NCBI GenBank assembly: GCA_022616415.1 | Contig: JAKEEU010000118.1 | Coordinates: forward strand, 1-48,626 | Reading direction: 5' to 3' | DNA length: 48,626 nucleotides | DNA from: Candidatus Zhuqueibacterota bacterium | GTDB lineage: Bacteria > Zhuqueibacterota > Zhuqueibacteria > Zhuqueibacterales > Zhuqueibacteraceae | In this document: positions 7,499 to 14,206 of the stretch, piece by piece | Layout of the letters: each line of letters starts with the position of its first letter | How positions within the stretch are numbered: the first letter of the stretch is position 1 | The notes under the pieces: model-generated | Seen by the model: the letters and a program-made list of their open reading frames with translations, nothing else | What the model was told of the DNA's origin: nothing | Databases searched by the model: none | Position numbers and translations under genes: made by a program

Positions 7499-9085
7499 TT
7501 AAAATTCGGCTGCATAAATGGCCATGCGGTCAATGGTTTTGGCCATGCGATAATTTCTCTGCAAAAAGTCACGCAGCGGCGCCATTTCGGCAAGCGGATA
7601 TTTTCCATATTGCCGGAAATTCTGCGGCGAGGTATCGATGATCAATTTGGGGCGATTGACGGCGAGGTCGTGTAACAGCCAATCCAACAGGCGCGGCCCC
7701 ATGGCGTAATCGTATTGGGCGGCGCGGTCGTTGTAATTGTACGTGTTCATGCCAACCACGAAATTGCAGGTAATAAAGCGCGAAGCCGGCAGGCGTTGAG
7801 AAAAATAATAAAGCTCCGGTATCCGGCCCCAAATAAAAATCTTGTCTCCATCCCCGCTCAACTTCTGCACTTCCATCGCGAGATTTTGAATGTACTGATT
7901 TTCGCCCCGCCTCCGCTTTTGCTCCTCCCGCCAATTCGTTGCCAGGTAGATGATCGGCGGCAAAAAAATGCCAACGAGTACGGCGACGCGCCGCCATTTG
8001 ATGTAGTGCACTTTGCCGTTTGCCCGCCACCATGCGGCAAGTGATACGGCCGCGAGGATGGCTAATGGTGGCAATAATTGAATATAATAATGTCCAAAAA
8101 ATTTGCCGCCGATGCACACCGCGAGCGCGGAGCCGGCAAGCCAGAGGATGACAAGATGCTGGCCGGCGAGAATTTCGCGCGGACTCCGCAGCGCCCGCTT
8201 GACCGCGGCAAACCCGAAAATCCACAAAATGAGCCAGACGACTACAAACCTCGGCGTGAGATCGAAAAAGCGCTTGAAAAAATAGGCCCAGGTGAAATCA
8301 GACATAAAGATAAAATTGTATTGCCAACCCCAGAAATAAAAATCCTCCCAATTGCCGAGATAGCGAAAGAGGCCGAATAGCATCACGAGCATGCTGACAA
8401 ATCCGCCGAACAAGAACAGGCTTTGCACGAATGCGGCTTTTTCCGGCCGGCGATGGGGCAGCCAGGGCTTGATTCCAAGAAGATAAGCCAGCAGCACGCC
8501 CAAGAGAATACCGCTTTGGTATTTAAACAAAAAGGCGAAGCCGCAAAAGATGCCGCTCAGCAAAACGGAGCGCAGACTTTCAGTCTGCGCAAAACCAACC
8601 GGAGAAGAACTCGACGCCCGCTCGGATTCTAAAAACCAAAAAACGCTCAAGGCGAGAGGCAAGTTCATGAGAATCTCGCCGTTCGTTGCCAGCGCTTGCG
8701 GCACGAAGGTGGGCGTGAACAGAACGTATAACAAGGCTGACAAATAGGGCGCTTCTGCTTGCTCCGTGAGACGCGAGGTGATGCGCGCCATGACGAACGC
8801 CGTTGCCAGCACCCAAAGAACCGTCACGCCGTGCAGAATGCGCAAGTCATCGCCGAATATGGAAAATGAGAAAGCGTAAAAATGGAAGATCAACGGCGGC
8901 TTTAAATCGACGGCATCTCGGTAAAGCAAACCGCCGCTGTTGATGACGCGCGCCGCGGTGGCGTACCACGCCTCGTCTTCGTCGATAATAGGATTGAAAT
9001 AGGCAGGCGACCGCAAAACAATTGCGGTTAGAACGATGAGAAAAATCCATCCCCGTTTGTTTTGAAGAGACGTGGTTTCTAGCAT
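7499..9085 (-). CDS. GT39-family membrane glycosyltransferase
   Basis: A 528-residue integral membrane protein with about 10-12 hydrophobic helices, of the dolichyl/polyprenyl-phosphate-mannose type glycosyltransferases (ArnT/PMT, GT39). The first loop carries the acidic catalytic motif PIIDEDEAWYA and VDLKPPLIFHFYAF. The C-terminal region (from about 390) is soluble and periplasmic, with IFIWGRIPELYYFSQR. Such enzymes move a sugar from a lipid-phosphate donor to lipid A or protein. The acceptor is unknown. Codons around residues 164-172 (PVGFAQTESLRSV) are made of a palindromic repeat also found in intergenic DNA. Stop at 7499, close to the convergent SRPBCC-SnoaL gene. Confidence 0.88.
   Translation of the reverse strand: MLETTSLQNKRGWIFLIVLTAIVLRSPAYFNPIIDEDEAWYATAARVINSGGLLYRDAVDLKPPLIFHFYAFSFSIFGDDLRILHGVTVLWVLATAFVMARITSRLTEQAEAPYLSALLYVLFTPTFVPQALATNGEILMNLPLALSVFWFLESERASSSSPVGFAQTESLRSVLLSGIFCGFAFLFKYQSGILLGVLLAYLLGIKPWLPHRRPEKAAFVQSLFLFGGFVSMLVMLFGLFRYLGNWEDFYFWGWQYNFIFMSDFTWAYFFKRFFDLTPRFVVVWLILWIFGFAAVKRALRSPREILAGQHLVILWLAGSALAVCIGGKFFGHYYIQLLPPLAILAAVSLAAWWRANGKVHYIKWRRVAVLVGIFLPPIIYLATNWREEQKRRRGENQYIQNLAMEVQKLSGDGDKIFIWGRIPELYYFSQRLPASRFITCNFVVGMNTYNYNDRAAQYDYAMGPRLLDWLLHDLAVNRPKLIIDTSPQNFRQYGKYPLAEMAPLRDFLQRNYRMAKTIDRMAIYAAEF
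8570..8590. repeat. Palindromic repeat inside the GT39 gene
   Basis: Perfect 9-base arms GCGCAGACT and AGTCTGCGC around TTC, in frame within the glycosyltransferase. The arms extend the intergenic copy at 3641-3657. It encodes FAQTESLRS in a stretch between membrane helices, so an insertion would be tolerated. It resembles, in principle, the protein-invading palindromes known from Rickettsia. Confidence 0.6.
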
Positions 9086-9117
9086 GCTTGCGGTTGAAGT
9101 GTACTCACGCTGTTCTG

Positions 9118-9136
9118 CCCAGTCGGGCCGACTGGG
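9118..9136. repeat. Palindrome between GT39 and SpoIIE genes
   Basis: CCCAGTCGG and CCGACTGGG with one base between, followed by TTACGTTCG in which the TTA is the complement of the SpoIIE stop. The AGTC-GACT core and the GTTACGTT context match the repeat at 3641-3657. It could serve as the 3' hairpin of the SpoIIE transcript. Confidence 0.55.
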
Positions 9137-10228
9137 TTACGTTCGCTTGAGCACGACGAACGTCGTGTCGTCGCGCAGCTCGGCGCCGTTGCGAAAGATC
9201 GTCAATTCCTGCAAGAGAATGGCTTTGATGCTCTCCGGCGGGGCTTGCGAATTTCTGGCGAGAATTTGCGCGAGACGGTTTTCGCCAAATTCGGCCAAGC
9301 CGGTGTTGGCGGTCTCGATGACGCCGTCAGTAAAGAGCAGCAAGAGATCGCCGGGCTTGAGCGCGCGGTTGAACACTTCGAGTCTGCTGCTGAAACCCTG
9401 GCCGTTCTCAAGGCCGATCGCCAGGCCTTTCGGCTCGAGCCACTCGCAATGTTTTTTCTCGCTGTCGTACATGAGCGCCGGCGTGTGTCCGGCGCGACAA
9501 AGCGCCATTTCGCCGGTGGGATGAAGCCGCGCCAGCGCGATGGTGAGAAAATAATTGCGCCGCAGCGCGCGGTAAAGCTGGCCGTTCAAACGGTCGAGCA
9601 GCTCGCACGGCTCGGCCGATTCCTTGGCAAACATTTGCAGCATGGTTTGCACTTTCACCATGTAGAGCGCCGCGGAGATGCCCTTGCCGGAAACGTCGCC
9701 GATGACGACCAAAACGCTGCCGTCGGCCAACGGCACGAAATCGTAATAATCGCCGCCCACGCTCTTCGCCGCGTCGCTGAAGGTGGCCACCTCGAATCCG
9801 GAAATCGGCGCGGCGTGGTTGGGCAAAAGGCTCAGTTGAATCTCGCGGGCGATCTCCAGCTCGTCCTTGGTGATCAGCTTGTCCGCCAGCTCCAGCGCCA
9901 GCAAAAAGTTCAAGATCAAAACGGCATAAACTGCGTCCCACCAGTTTTTGTCGATCAGCGCCAGGGCGAAGAGCATGATGGCGACGGCGTAGAACAAGCG
10001 CCGCGCCGGCGACAGCTTGAGCAAAAATGCCATGAAGAGATTGCGGCAGAAAATCAGCACGCGTTTCCACTTTTTCTCTCCCGCTGCCGGGCGCTGCATG
10101 GCGCGCGCGTAAAACGCGTACATGCCGCGCATATCGATTTTGAGAAAGCGCTCGATCTCGGCGCGCGTTATGCCGCTGGTGAAGAGACGATAAAATTCCG
10201 CGAGGGGACGAACCGTTTTGTCAAGCAT
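9137..10228 (-). CDS. SpoIIE/RsbU-type PP2C phosphatase, membrane-bound
   Basis: About 363 residues. An N-terminal helical part is followed by two hydrophobic helices (LFYAVAIMLFALAL and AVYAVLILNFLLAL), then a SpoIIE-type PP2C domain with SVGGDYYDFVPL, VVIGDVSGKG, LFTDGVIE and RDDTTFVVL, which supply the metal-binding aspartates. These enzymes dephosphorylate anti-sigma-factor antagonists or related partners. The frame is open to a GTG at 10309, but the extra 27 codons run through the CGCCT-AGGCG palindrome and look non-native, so the ATG at 10228 is chosen with caution. No Shine-Dalgarno is evident for any start. No sensory domain is seen. Confidence 0.88.
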   Translation of the reverse strand: MLDKTVRPLAEFYRLFTSGITRAEIERFLKIDMRGMYAFYARAMQRPAAGEKKWKRVLIFCRNLFMAFLLKLSPARRLFYAVAIMLFALALIDKNWWDAVYAVLILNFLLALELADKLITKDELEIAREIQLSLLPNHAAPISGFEVATFSDAAKSVGGDYYDFVPLADGSVLVVIGDVSGKGISAALYMVKVQTMLQMFAKESAEPCELLDRLNGQLYRALRRNYFLTIALARLHPTGEMALCRAGHTPALMYDSEKKHCEWLEPKGLAIGLENGQGFSSRLEVFNRALKPGDLLLLFTDGVIETANTGLAEFGENRLAQILARNSQAPPESIKAILLQELTIFRNGAELRDDTTFVVLKRT

Positions 10229-10243
10229 GTGAATTTGTAGTTT

Positions 10244-10255
10244 CGCCTTTAGGCG
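10244..10255. repeat. CGCCT-AGGCG palindrome, copy 2
   Basis: CGCCTTTAGGCG, in the context TAGTTTCGCC...GGCGTAAAT. Sister copies lie at 101-114 and 10317-10328. It sits at the 5' side of the SpoIIE gene (minus strand). Confidence 0.5.
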
Positions 10256-10316
10256 TAAATCCATGAATTCAACAAAGACTTTTGTTTGGAACAGTTTATT
10301 ATTTTCCACGACTAGA

Positions 10317-10328
10317 CGCCTTAAGGCG
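10317..10328. repeat. CGCCT-AGGCG palindrome, copy 3
   Basis: CGCCTTAAGGCG in the context GACTAGACGCC...GGCGCTATTACG, 12 bases after the phosphatase stop (minus strand). Possible 3' hairpin of that gene. Confidence 0.5.
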
Positions 10329-10340
10329 CTATTACGAACA

Positions 10341-12089
10341 TTATTTAATCACCATTTTCAAAACTTGCCCATCCACGCCGAACTCATTTGGCGCAGCACC
10401 TCCGGCTCTCACTTTTATGGCATTAAAGGAGAGTTGGGATAAATCTAGACTAAGCCACTGCGCCAAAGTGGGGGCGAAATCGATCGTTTTATGCGGGCTG
10501 TCGATCCGGCCCGGCCGCACGCGCTCACCCCAAAAAATCATCGGCACGTGCGAGTCATAATTGTGAGGGCTGCCGTGCGTCGTGCCTTGCGGCTTGCTGC
10601 TGACGAGATAATAGGGCTTTATTTGCATCGCCAAATCCGGCGAGCGCCCGGGATAAAAGGAGTGGCGCTGTCTTTCCAAATGCTCGCGCGCCGCGCCGTC
10701 GGTCGCGCTCAGCTCGTCGGAGGTGAACACCTCGCTGAGAAATGAGACCGAACGCAACTTGGCTGCGACCGCGGCGCGAAGCTCGGCAGGCGCCATGCCG
10801 AGGCTGTCCGCCACGGCATAATCGAGATCGACGTCCCACAACCACGAGCGCAGAATGCGGCGGTTGGTTTGCCATTCCTGCTGCATTTCTCTTTCCACGC
10901 TTTTGACTTCGTCGGTCGCTTCCGCCTTCGAGAGGCGCGCCGATTCGAATCCGCGGCGGCGCAATTCTTCCGGCAGGGGCAGCACGCCGTGATCAGCAGA
11001 CAGGGCGATCAAACAATTTTTCAATCCCACCTGTTTTTCAAGAAATGCAAAGAAACGCGCCAGCTCAGTATCGAGACGCAGCAGATTATCTTCGCTCTCC
11101 TGGCTGAGCGGGCCGTAGTCGTGGCCGATGGCGTCGGTGGCTTTCAGGCCGATGAGCAGAAGATCCGGCGTATCGTCGGCGCCGAGCCGCTCGGCTTGCA
11201 CCGCCTGTTGCGCAAACTCCAAAGTCAGCACATCGACAAAGGGGGTGTTAGAGAGCCAGTCATAAAAACGCTTGTCGATGGCATTGGCCGCGGTGGCCGC
11301 AGTGTCATCGGCAGCAAATTCGTGCGGGAAGGTGGTGCGCTCGCCGTCGCCCTCGGCGTTGAACAAATCTTCGCGGGAGACAAAATAATCCTTTTCCGGA
11401 TGTGATTTCTCCCAGGCTTTGCCGTGATAGCGATCGGCATGGTGTTCCACATTCCATTGCGCAGCCCACGCCGGCAAGGCTTCAATATAATAACGCGAGC
11501 TGACGAAGCCGCCGATTGGCGCATAAAACCAGTACGCGGCATCGGCCTCGAAGCCGGCCATGAGAATGGCGGAGCGGTCTTTGCCGGAAACGCTGATGAC
11601 TTTGGCGCGCGGATATTTTGCTTTGAGCCAGTCGCCGAGGGTGTGGCGCCGCAAACGATGCGGGCCTTTGCCATCAACCGCATACGTATCGTTCGCTGCT
11701 TTGTCGCCGGATTTCACCAGCGCGCTGTTGCTGTCGTCGACGCAATAAACGTTGCGGCCGGTTTGGCGCCCGCGCCAATCGTTGGCGACGATGCCGTGAT
11801 GCGAAGGATGCGAGCCGGTCAGCAGCGTCGCGTGTCCGGGCGCGGTTTCGGTGACGGCGTGATCGTGATGAACGTTGGTGAAAACCGCGCCCTCGCGCCA
11901 GAGCTTTGCCAAGCCGCCGGAAAACAATCCGGCAAAACGCACGAAATAATCGTAGCGCATTTGATCCACCACGATGACGACGGCGAGCCGCGGCGTGGCG
12001 GGCTTGAACCAGCGGCTGCAGCTCGTAAAAAAGGCCGCGGCGAGAACGAGCGCCAAACTTAAAACGATAAAATACCGGCGGAGTTTCAT
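10341..12089 (-). CDS. PafA-like alkaline phosphatase superfamily lipoprotein
   Basis: 582 residues from the ATG at 12089 (AGGAAAA just upstream; the longer frame to 12164 is not supported). The signal peptide ends FFTSC, so it is probably a lipoprotein. The alkaline phosphatase core shows AVVIVVDQMRYDY, the nucleophile threonine in VTETAPGHATLLTG, KATDAIGHDYGP, LIALSADHGVLPLPEE and HNYDSHVPMIFWG, which together hold two zinc ions. This matches phosphate-irrepressible PafA-type phosphomonoesterases or phosphodiesterases of the cell envelope. The thin 5' region is shared with the divergent DUF3800 gene. No phosphate-regulated promoter was recognised. Confidence 0.92.
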   Translation of the reverse strand: MKLRRYFIVLSLALVLAAAFFTSCSRWFKPATPRLAVVIVVDQMRYDYFVRFAGLFSGGLAKLWREGAVFTNVHHDHAVTETAPGHATLLTGSHPSHHGIVANDWRGRQTGRNVYCVDDSNSALVKSGDKAANDTYAVDGKGPHRLRRHTLGDWLKAKYPRAKVISVSGKDRSAILMAGFEADAAYWFYAPIGGFVSSRYYIEALPAWAAQWNVEHHADRYHGKAWEKSHPEKDYFVSREDLFNAEGDGERTTFPHEFAADDTAATAANAIDKRFYDWLSNTPFVDVLTLEFAQQAVQAERLGADDTPDLLLIGLKATDAIGHDYGPLSQESEDNLLRLDTELARFFAFLEKQVGLKNCLIALSADHGVLPLPEELRRRGFESARLSKAEATDEVKSVEREMQQEWQTNRRILRSWLWDVDLDYAVADSLGMAPAELRAAVAAKLRSVSFLSEVFTSDELSATDGAAREHLERQRHSFYPGRSPDLAMQIKPYYLVSSKPQGTTHGSPHNYDSHVPMIFWGERVRPGRIDSPHKTIDFAPTLAQWLSLDLSQLSFNAIKVRAGGAAPNEFGVDGQVLKMVIK

Positions 12090-12241
12090 AAACAGGTTTT
12101 CCTGAAATTCAGCGTTATCGAGAAAAGACAGAATCAATATAAAAAATGCCGGCGGGAGAAGCAAGCGACGGGTGAAAGAATTTTGTGTCTATTCGACTTT
12201 TGCTTGTTTTCTGATAAAAGATTGTTTAAGATGTATTCATT

Positions 12242-12883
12242 ATGCATTACCTCTATCTTGATGAATCCGGCGATCTTGGAGATCCCCAAACGCCAGGCGC
12301 ATCTCGACATCTTGTGATCATCGTCCTCGATGTTGAAGGTACCGCGGCAAGGAAACTGATTGAAAAAGGCGTCGAACGAACTTTGAAAAATAAAGTTCGG
12401 AGGAGAGAGTCACGTATTGCAGAGCTCAAAGGAAGCGGCACCACCCTTGCAGAAAAACAGTATTTCTTTCGCCATATGGCTCCCGTGCCTTTCCAGCTCT
12501 ATACTGTGATTCTTGACAAGAAACACTATCGCGACCAGTTGTTGTACAATCAGAATCGCGTCTATACCTTTCTCACCCATCTTGTACTTAAAGAGATTCC
12601 ACTCGAGCAAGCCTCGACCCAGGTCGTTCTCACCCTTGATCGGCGTCGGGGTAGTTTTGCTAACCATGAGTTCAATACCTCTTTGCGTACCCTTTTGGAA
12701 GCGCGTATATCTCCTCGGGTATTGTTAGATATTAATCACTACTTATCACATGAAAGTAAACCTTTGCAAGCCGTCGATCTCTTCGCGTGGGGTATACGTC
12801 GAAAATATGAGCAAGGGGATCTGCAGTGGTATGGCGTGTTTCAGGAAAAAATCAGGCATGAGCAAATGCATCCCGTAAAATAA
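12242..12883 (+). CDS. DUF3800 protein
   Basis: 213 residues, DUF3800 (PF12686). Conserved acidic motifs are MHYLYLDESGDLG at the start, TVILDKK, LTLDRRRGSF and near the end KPLQAVDLFAWGIRRKYE. The arrangement resembles an RNase H-like fold, and a nuclease role has been guessed but is not shown. The ATG at 12242 has no clear ribosome-binding site. The stop codon at 12881 lies inside the terminator of a small RNA gene that runs toward it on the other strand. A 3' fragment of another DUF3800 gene, also meeting such an RNA, lies at 39791-40009. Confidence 0.87.
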   Translation: MHYLYLDESGDLGDPQTPGASRHLVIIVLDVEGTAARKLIEKGVERTLKNKVRRRESRIAELKGSGTTLAEKQYFFRHMAPVPFQLYTVILDKKHYRDQLLYNQNRVYTFLTHLVLKEIPLEQASTQVVLTLDRRRGSFANHEFNTSLRTLLEARISPRVLLDINHYLSHESKPLQAVDLFAWGIRRKYEQGDLQWYGVFQEKIRHEQMHPVK

Positions 12884-12983
12884 AAAAGAGAGCAGACCCT
12901 GCACAGCGTCTTCCCCAAGGCTATATTACCAACATTGGGAAGGGAACACCTTAGGAACTATGCAGGCCTTACCTACTCTCTTT
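12878..12983 (-). ncRNA. Small RNA convergent with DUF3800 (copy 1)
   Basis: On the minus strand a promoter at 12990-13018 sets transcription to start at about 12983. The RNA would be about 100 bases and nested: P1 AAAGAGAG (12976-12983) with CTCTCTTT (12885-12892), P2 CCTGCA (12961-12966) with TGCAGG (12898-12903), P3 CTTCCCAA (12935-12942) with TTGGGGAAG (12910-12918, one bulge). UAGGUAAGG follows the 5' strand of P1. After P1 comes TTTTTTATTTT, a terminator that overlaps the DUF3800 stop. Structured 'DUF3800 RNA motifs' near such genes have been reported from comparative genomics; whether this is one needs a covariance search. All helices also exist on the plus strand, but the promoter and T-run favour minus. 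Confidence 0.75.
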
Positions 12984-12989
12984 AGATTT

Positions 12990-13018
12990 ATTATACGAAG
13001 AAAAAGCTAAAAAGTCAA
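12990..13018 (-). promoter_or_regulatory. Promoter of the DUF3800-linked small RNA
   Basis: Reading the minus strand: TTGACT (13018-13013), 17 bases, TATAAT (12995-12990). The start site 7 bases on is 12983, exactly the first base of the P1 helix. It has the best promoter match in the window. Confidence 0.78.
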
Positions 13019-13034
13019 GCATCATTTGAATTCC

Positions 13035-14069
13035 ATGTCATCGCATGTTTCTTCTGGCATGCAGTGCTTCCATAAAATACTCGTTATCAAATTGCGCGCC
13101 ATCGGCGATGTGATTCTCGCCACGCCGGTGCTGGAAAATCTGCGGCAGGCCTTTCCATCGGCGCAAATCGATTTTCTCACCGAAAAACCGTGCGCGCCTA
13201 TTGTCGAAGGACATCCGGCGGTTCACGAAGTTTTGGTTTTGGACCGCAAACAAAAAAGGGCGAGTCGGGCGCTCGTCCAGCAAGTGCGCCAACGCCGTTA
13301 CGACGTGGTGTTCGATCTGTTTGGCAATCCCCGCAGCGCCGTGCTCACGTGGTTGAGCGGCGCTCCCATGCGAGTCGGTTTTCTGTTTCGGGGACGGAAA
13401 TACGCTTACACCCTCAAAGTCGAGCCGCGCGGCGACCGCGTTCACGAAGTCGAGTTTAATTTGGACGCGCTGCGCGCACTGCAAATTCCGATTGTCTCGC
13501 GCCAACTCCACGTTGCGGTGGATGTAGAAAGCGAAAGCTTTGCGGCGCAATTTTGGCGAGAAAATAATTTGGAGGATCGTCTGGTCATCGGGCTAAATGC
13601 CTCCGGCGGTTGGTACACCAAGCGCTGGCCGCTCGAAAATTTTGCTCAACTCGGCGACCGCTTGCACCGCGAGCTGAATGCCGTGGTGCTGCTCTGGTGG
13701 GGACCAGGCGAATTGGAAGACATGAAAACCATCGCACAGAAAATGCAAGCGCCATCCTTGTTGGCGCCGCCGACCAATCTCAAGCAATTAGCCGCGCTCC
13801 TATCGCGATTGACTCTGCTCGTCTCAAACGACTCCGGCCCGTTGCATCTGGCCGCGGCGATGGACACGCGAGTTGTTGGAATTTACGGCCCAACGCGACC
13901 GGAGTTGCAAGGCCCATGGGGCGACGGCCACGAAGCCGTCGTGAAAACCGGCCTGCCGTGTTTGGGCTGCAACGGCGTGACGTGCAAAATCGTGACGCAC
14001 GATTGCATGAAGCAGTTGGGGGTTGAGGTGGTGTGGCAGGCGGTGCGGAGGGCTTTAAAAAGCATGTAA
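13035..14069 (+). CDS. GT9 family glycosyltransferase (heptosyltransferase-like)
   Basis: 344 residues, ADP-heptose:LPS heptosyltransferase superfamily (GT9). The N-terminal domain opens ILVIKLRAIGDVILATPVLENLRQ. The C-terminal nucleotide-sugar domain holds LNASGGWYTKRWPLENFA, LLVSNDSGPLHLAAAM and GIYGPTRPELQGPWG. The final cysteine-rich stretch LPCLGCNGVTCKIVTHDCM is common in this family. It adds a sugar, probably heptose, in lipopolysaccharide core assembly at the inner face of the inner membrane. Start choice is uncertain: ATG 13035, ATG 13059 or TTG 13026; none has a strong ribosome-binding site. Confidence 0.9.
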   Translation: MSSHVSSGMQCFHKILVIKLRAIGDVILATPVLENLRQAFPSAQIDFLTEKPCAPIVEGHPAVHEVLVLDRKQKRASRALVQQVRQRRYDVVFDLFGNPRSAVLTWLSGAPMRVGFLFRGRKYAYTLKVEPRGDRVHEVEFNLDALRALQIPIVSRQLHVAVDVESESFAAQFWRENNLEDRLVIGLNASGGWYTKRWPLENFAQLGDRLHRELNAVVLLWWGPGELEDMKTIAQKMQAPSLLAPPTNLKQLAALLSRLTLLVSNDSGPLHLAAAMDTRVVGIYGPTRPELQGPWGDGHEAVVKTGLPCLGCNGVTCKIVTHDCMKQLGVEVVWQAVRRALKSM

Positions 14070-14087
14070 CTATTCAAGCCAACTTTT

Positions 14088-14160
14088 AAAGGCAAGACGA
14101 TTTCGGGCAAGGTTATTAAAATTTTAAAAGAGTTTTTCTGCCCATAATGGTTTTGCCTTT
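14088..14160. repeat. Nested inverted repeat upstream of the efflux operon
   Basis: Outer arms AAAGGCAA (14088-14095) and TTGCCTTT (14153-14160) and inner arms GGGCA (14105-14109) and TGCCC (14139-14143) around a very AT-rich centre. It lies between the GT9 stop and the TolC start. It could be a terminator-like structure, an operator or an mRNA leader; the sequence does not decide. Confidence 0.4.
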
Positions 14161-14206
14161 AATCTTGCATCATTACATTTATGACAGATTGATTGAAGGA
14201 GGGTAA

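Noticed and set aside
9245..10240. 331-codon plus-strand frame
   Set aside because: Shadow of the SpoIIE phosphatase gene on the minus strand, which carries all catalytic motifs.
12885..12983. Signal recognition particle (4.5S) RNA
   Set aside because: GGGAAGGGAACACC on the plus strand recalls the SRP motif, but the GGAA is paired and not an apical tetraloop, and the GUCAGG partner is missing.
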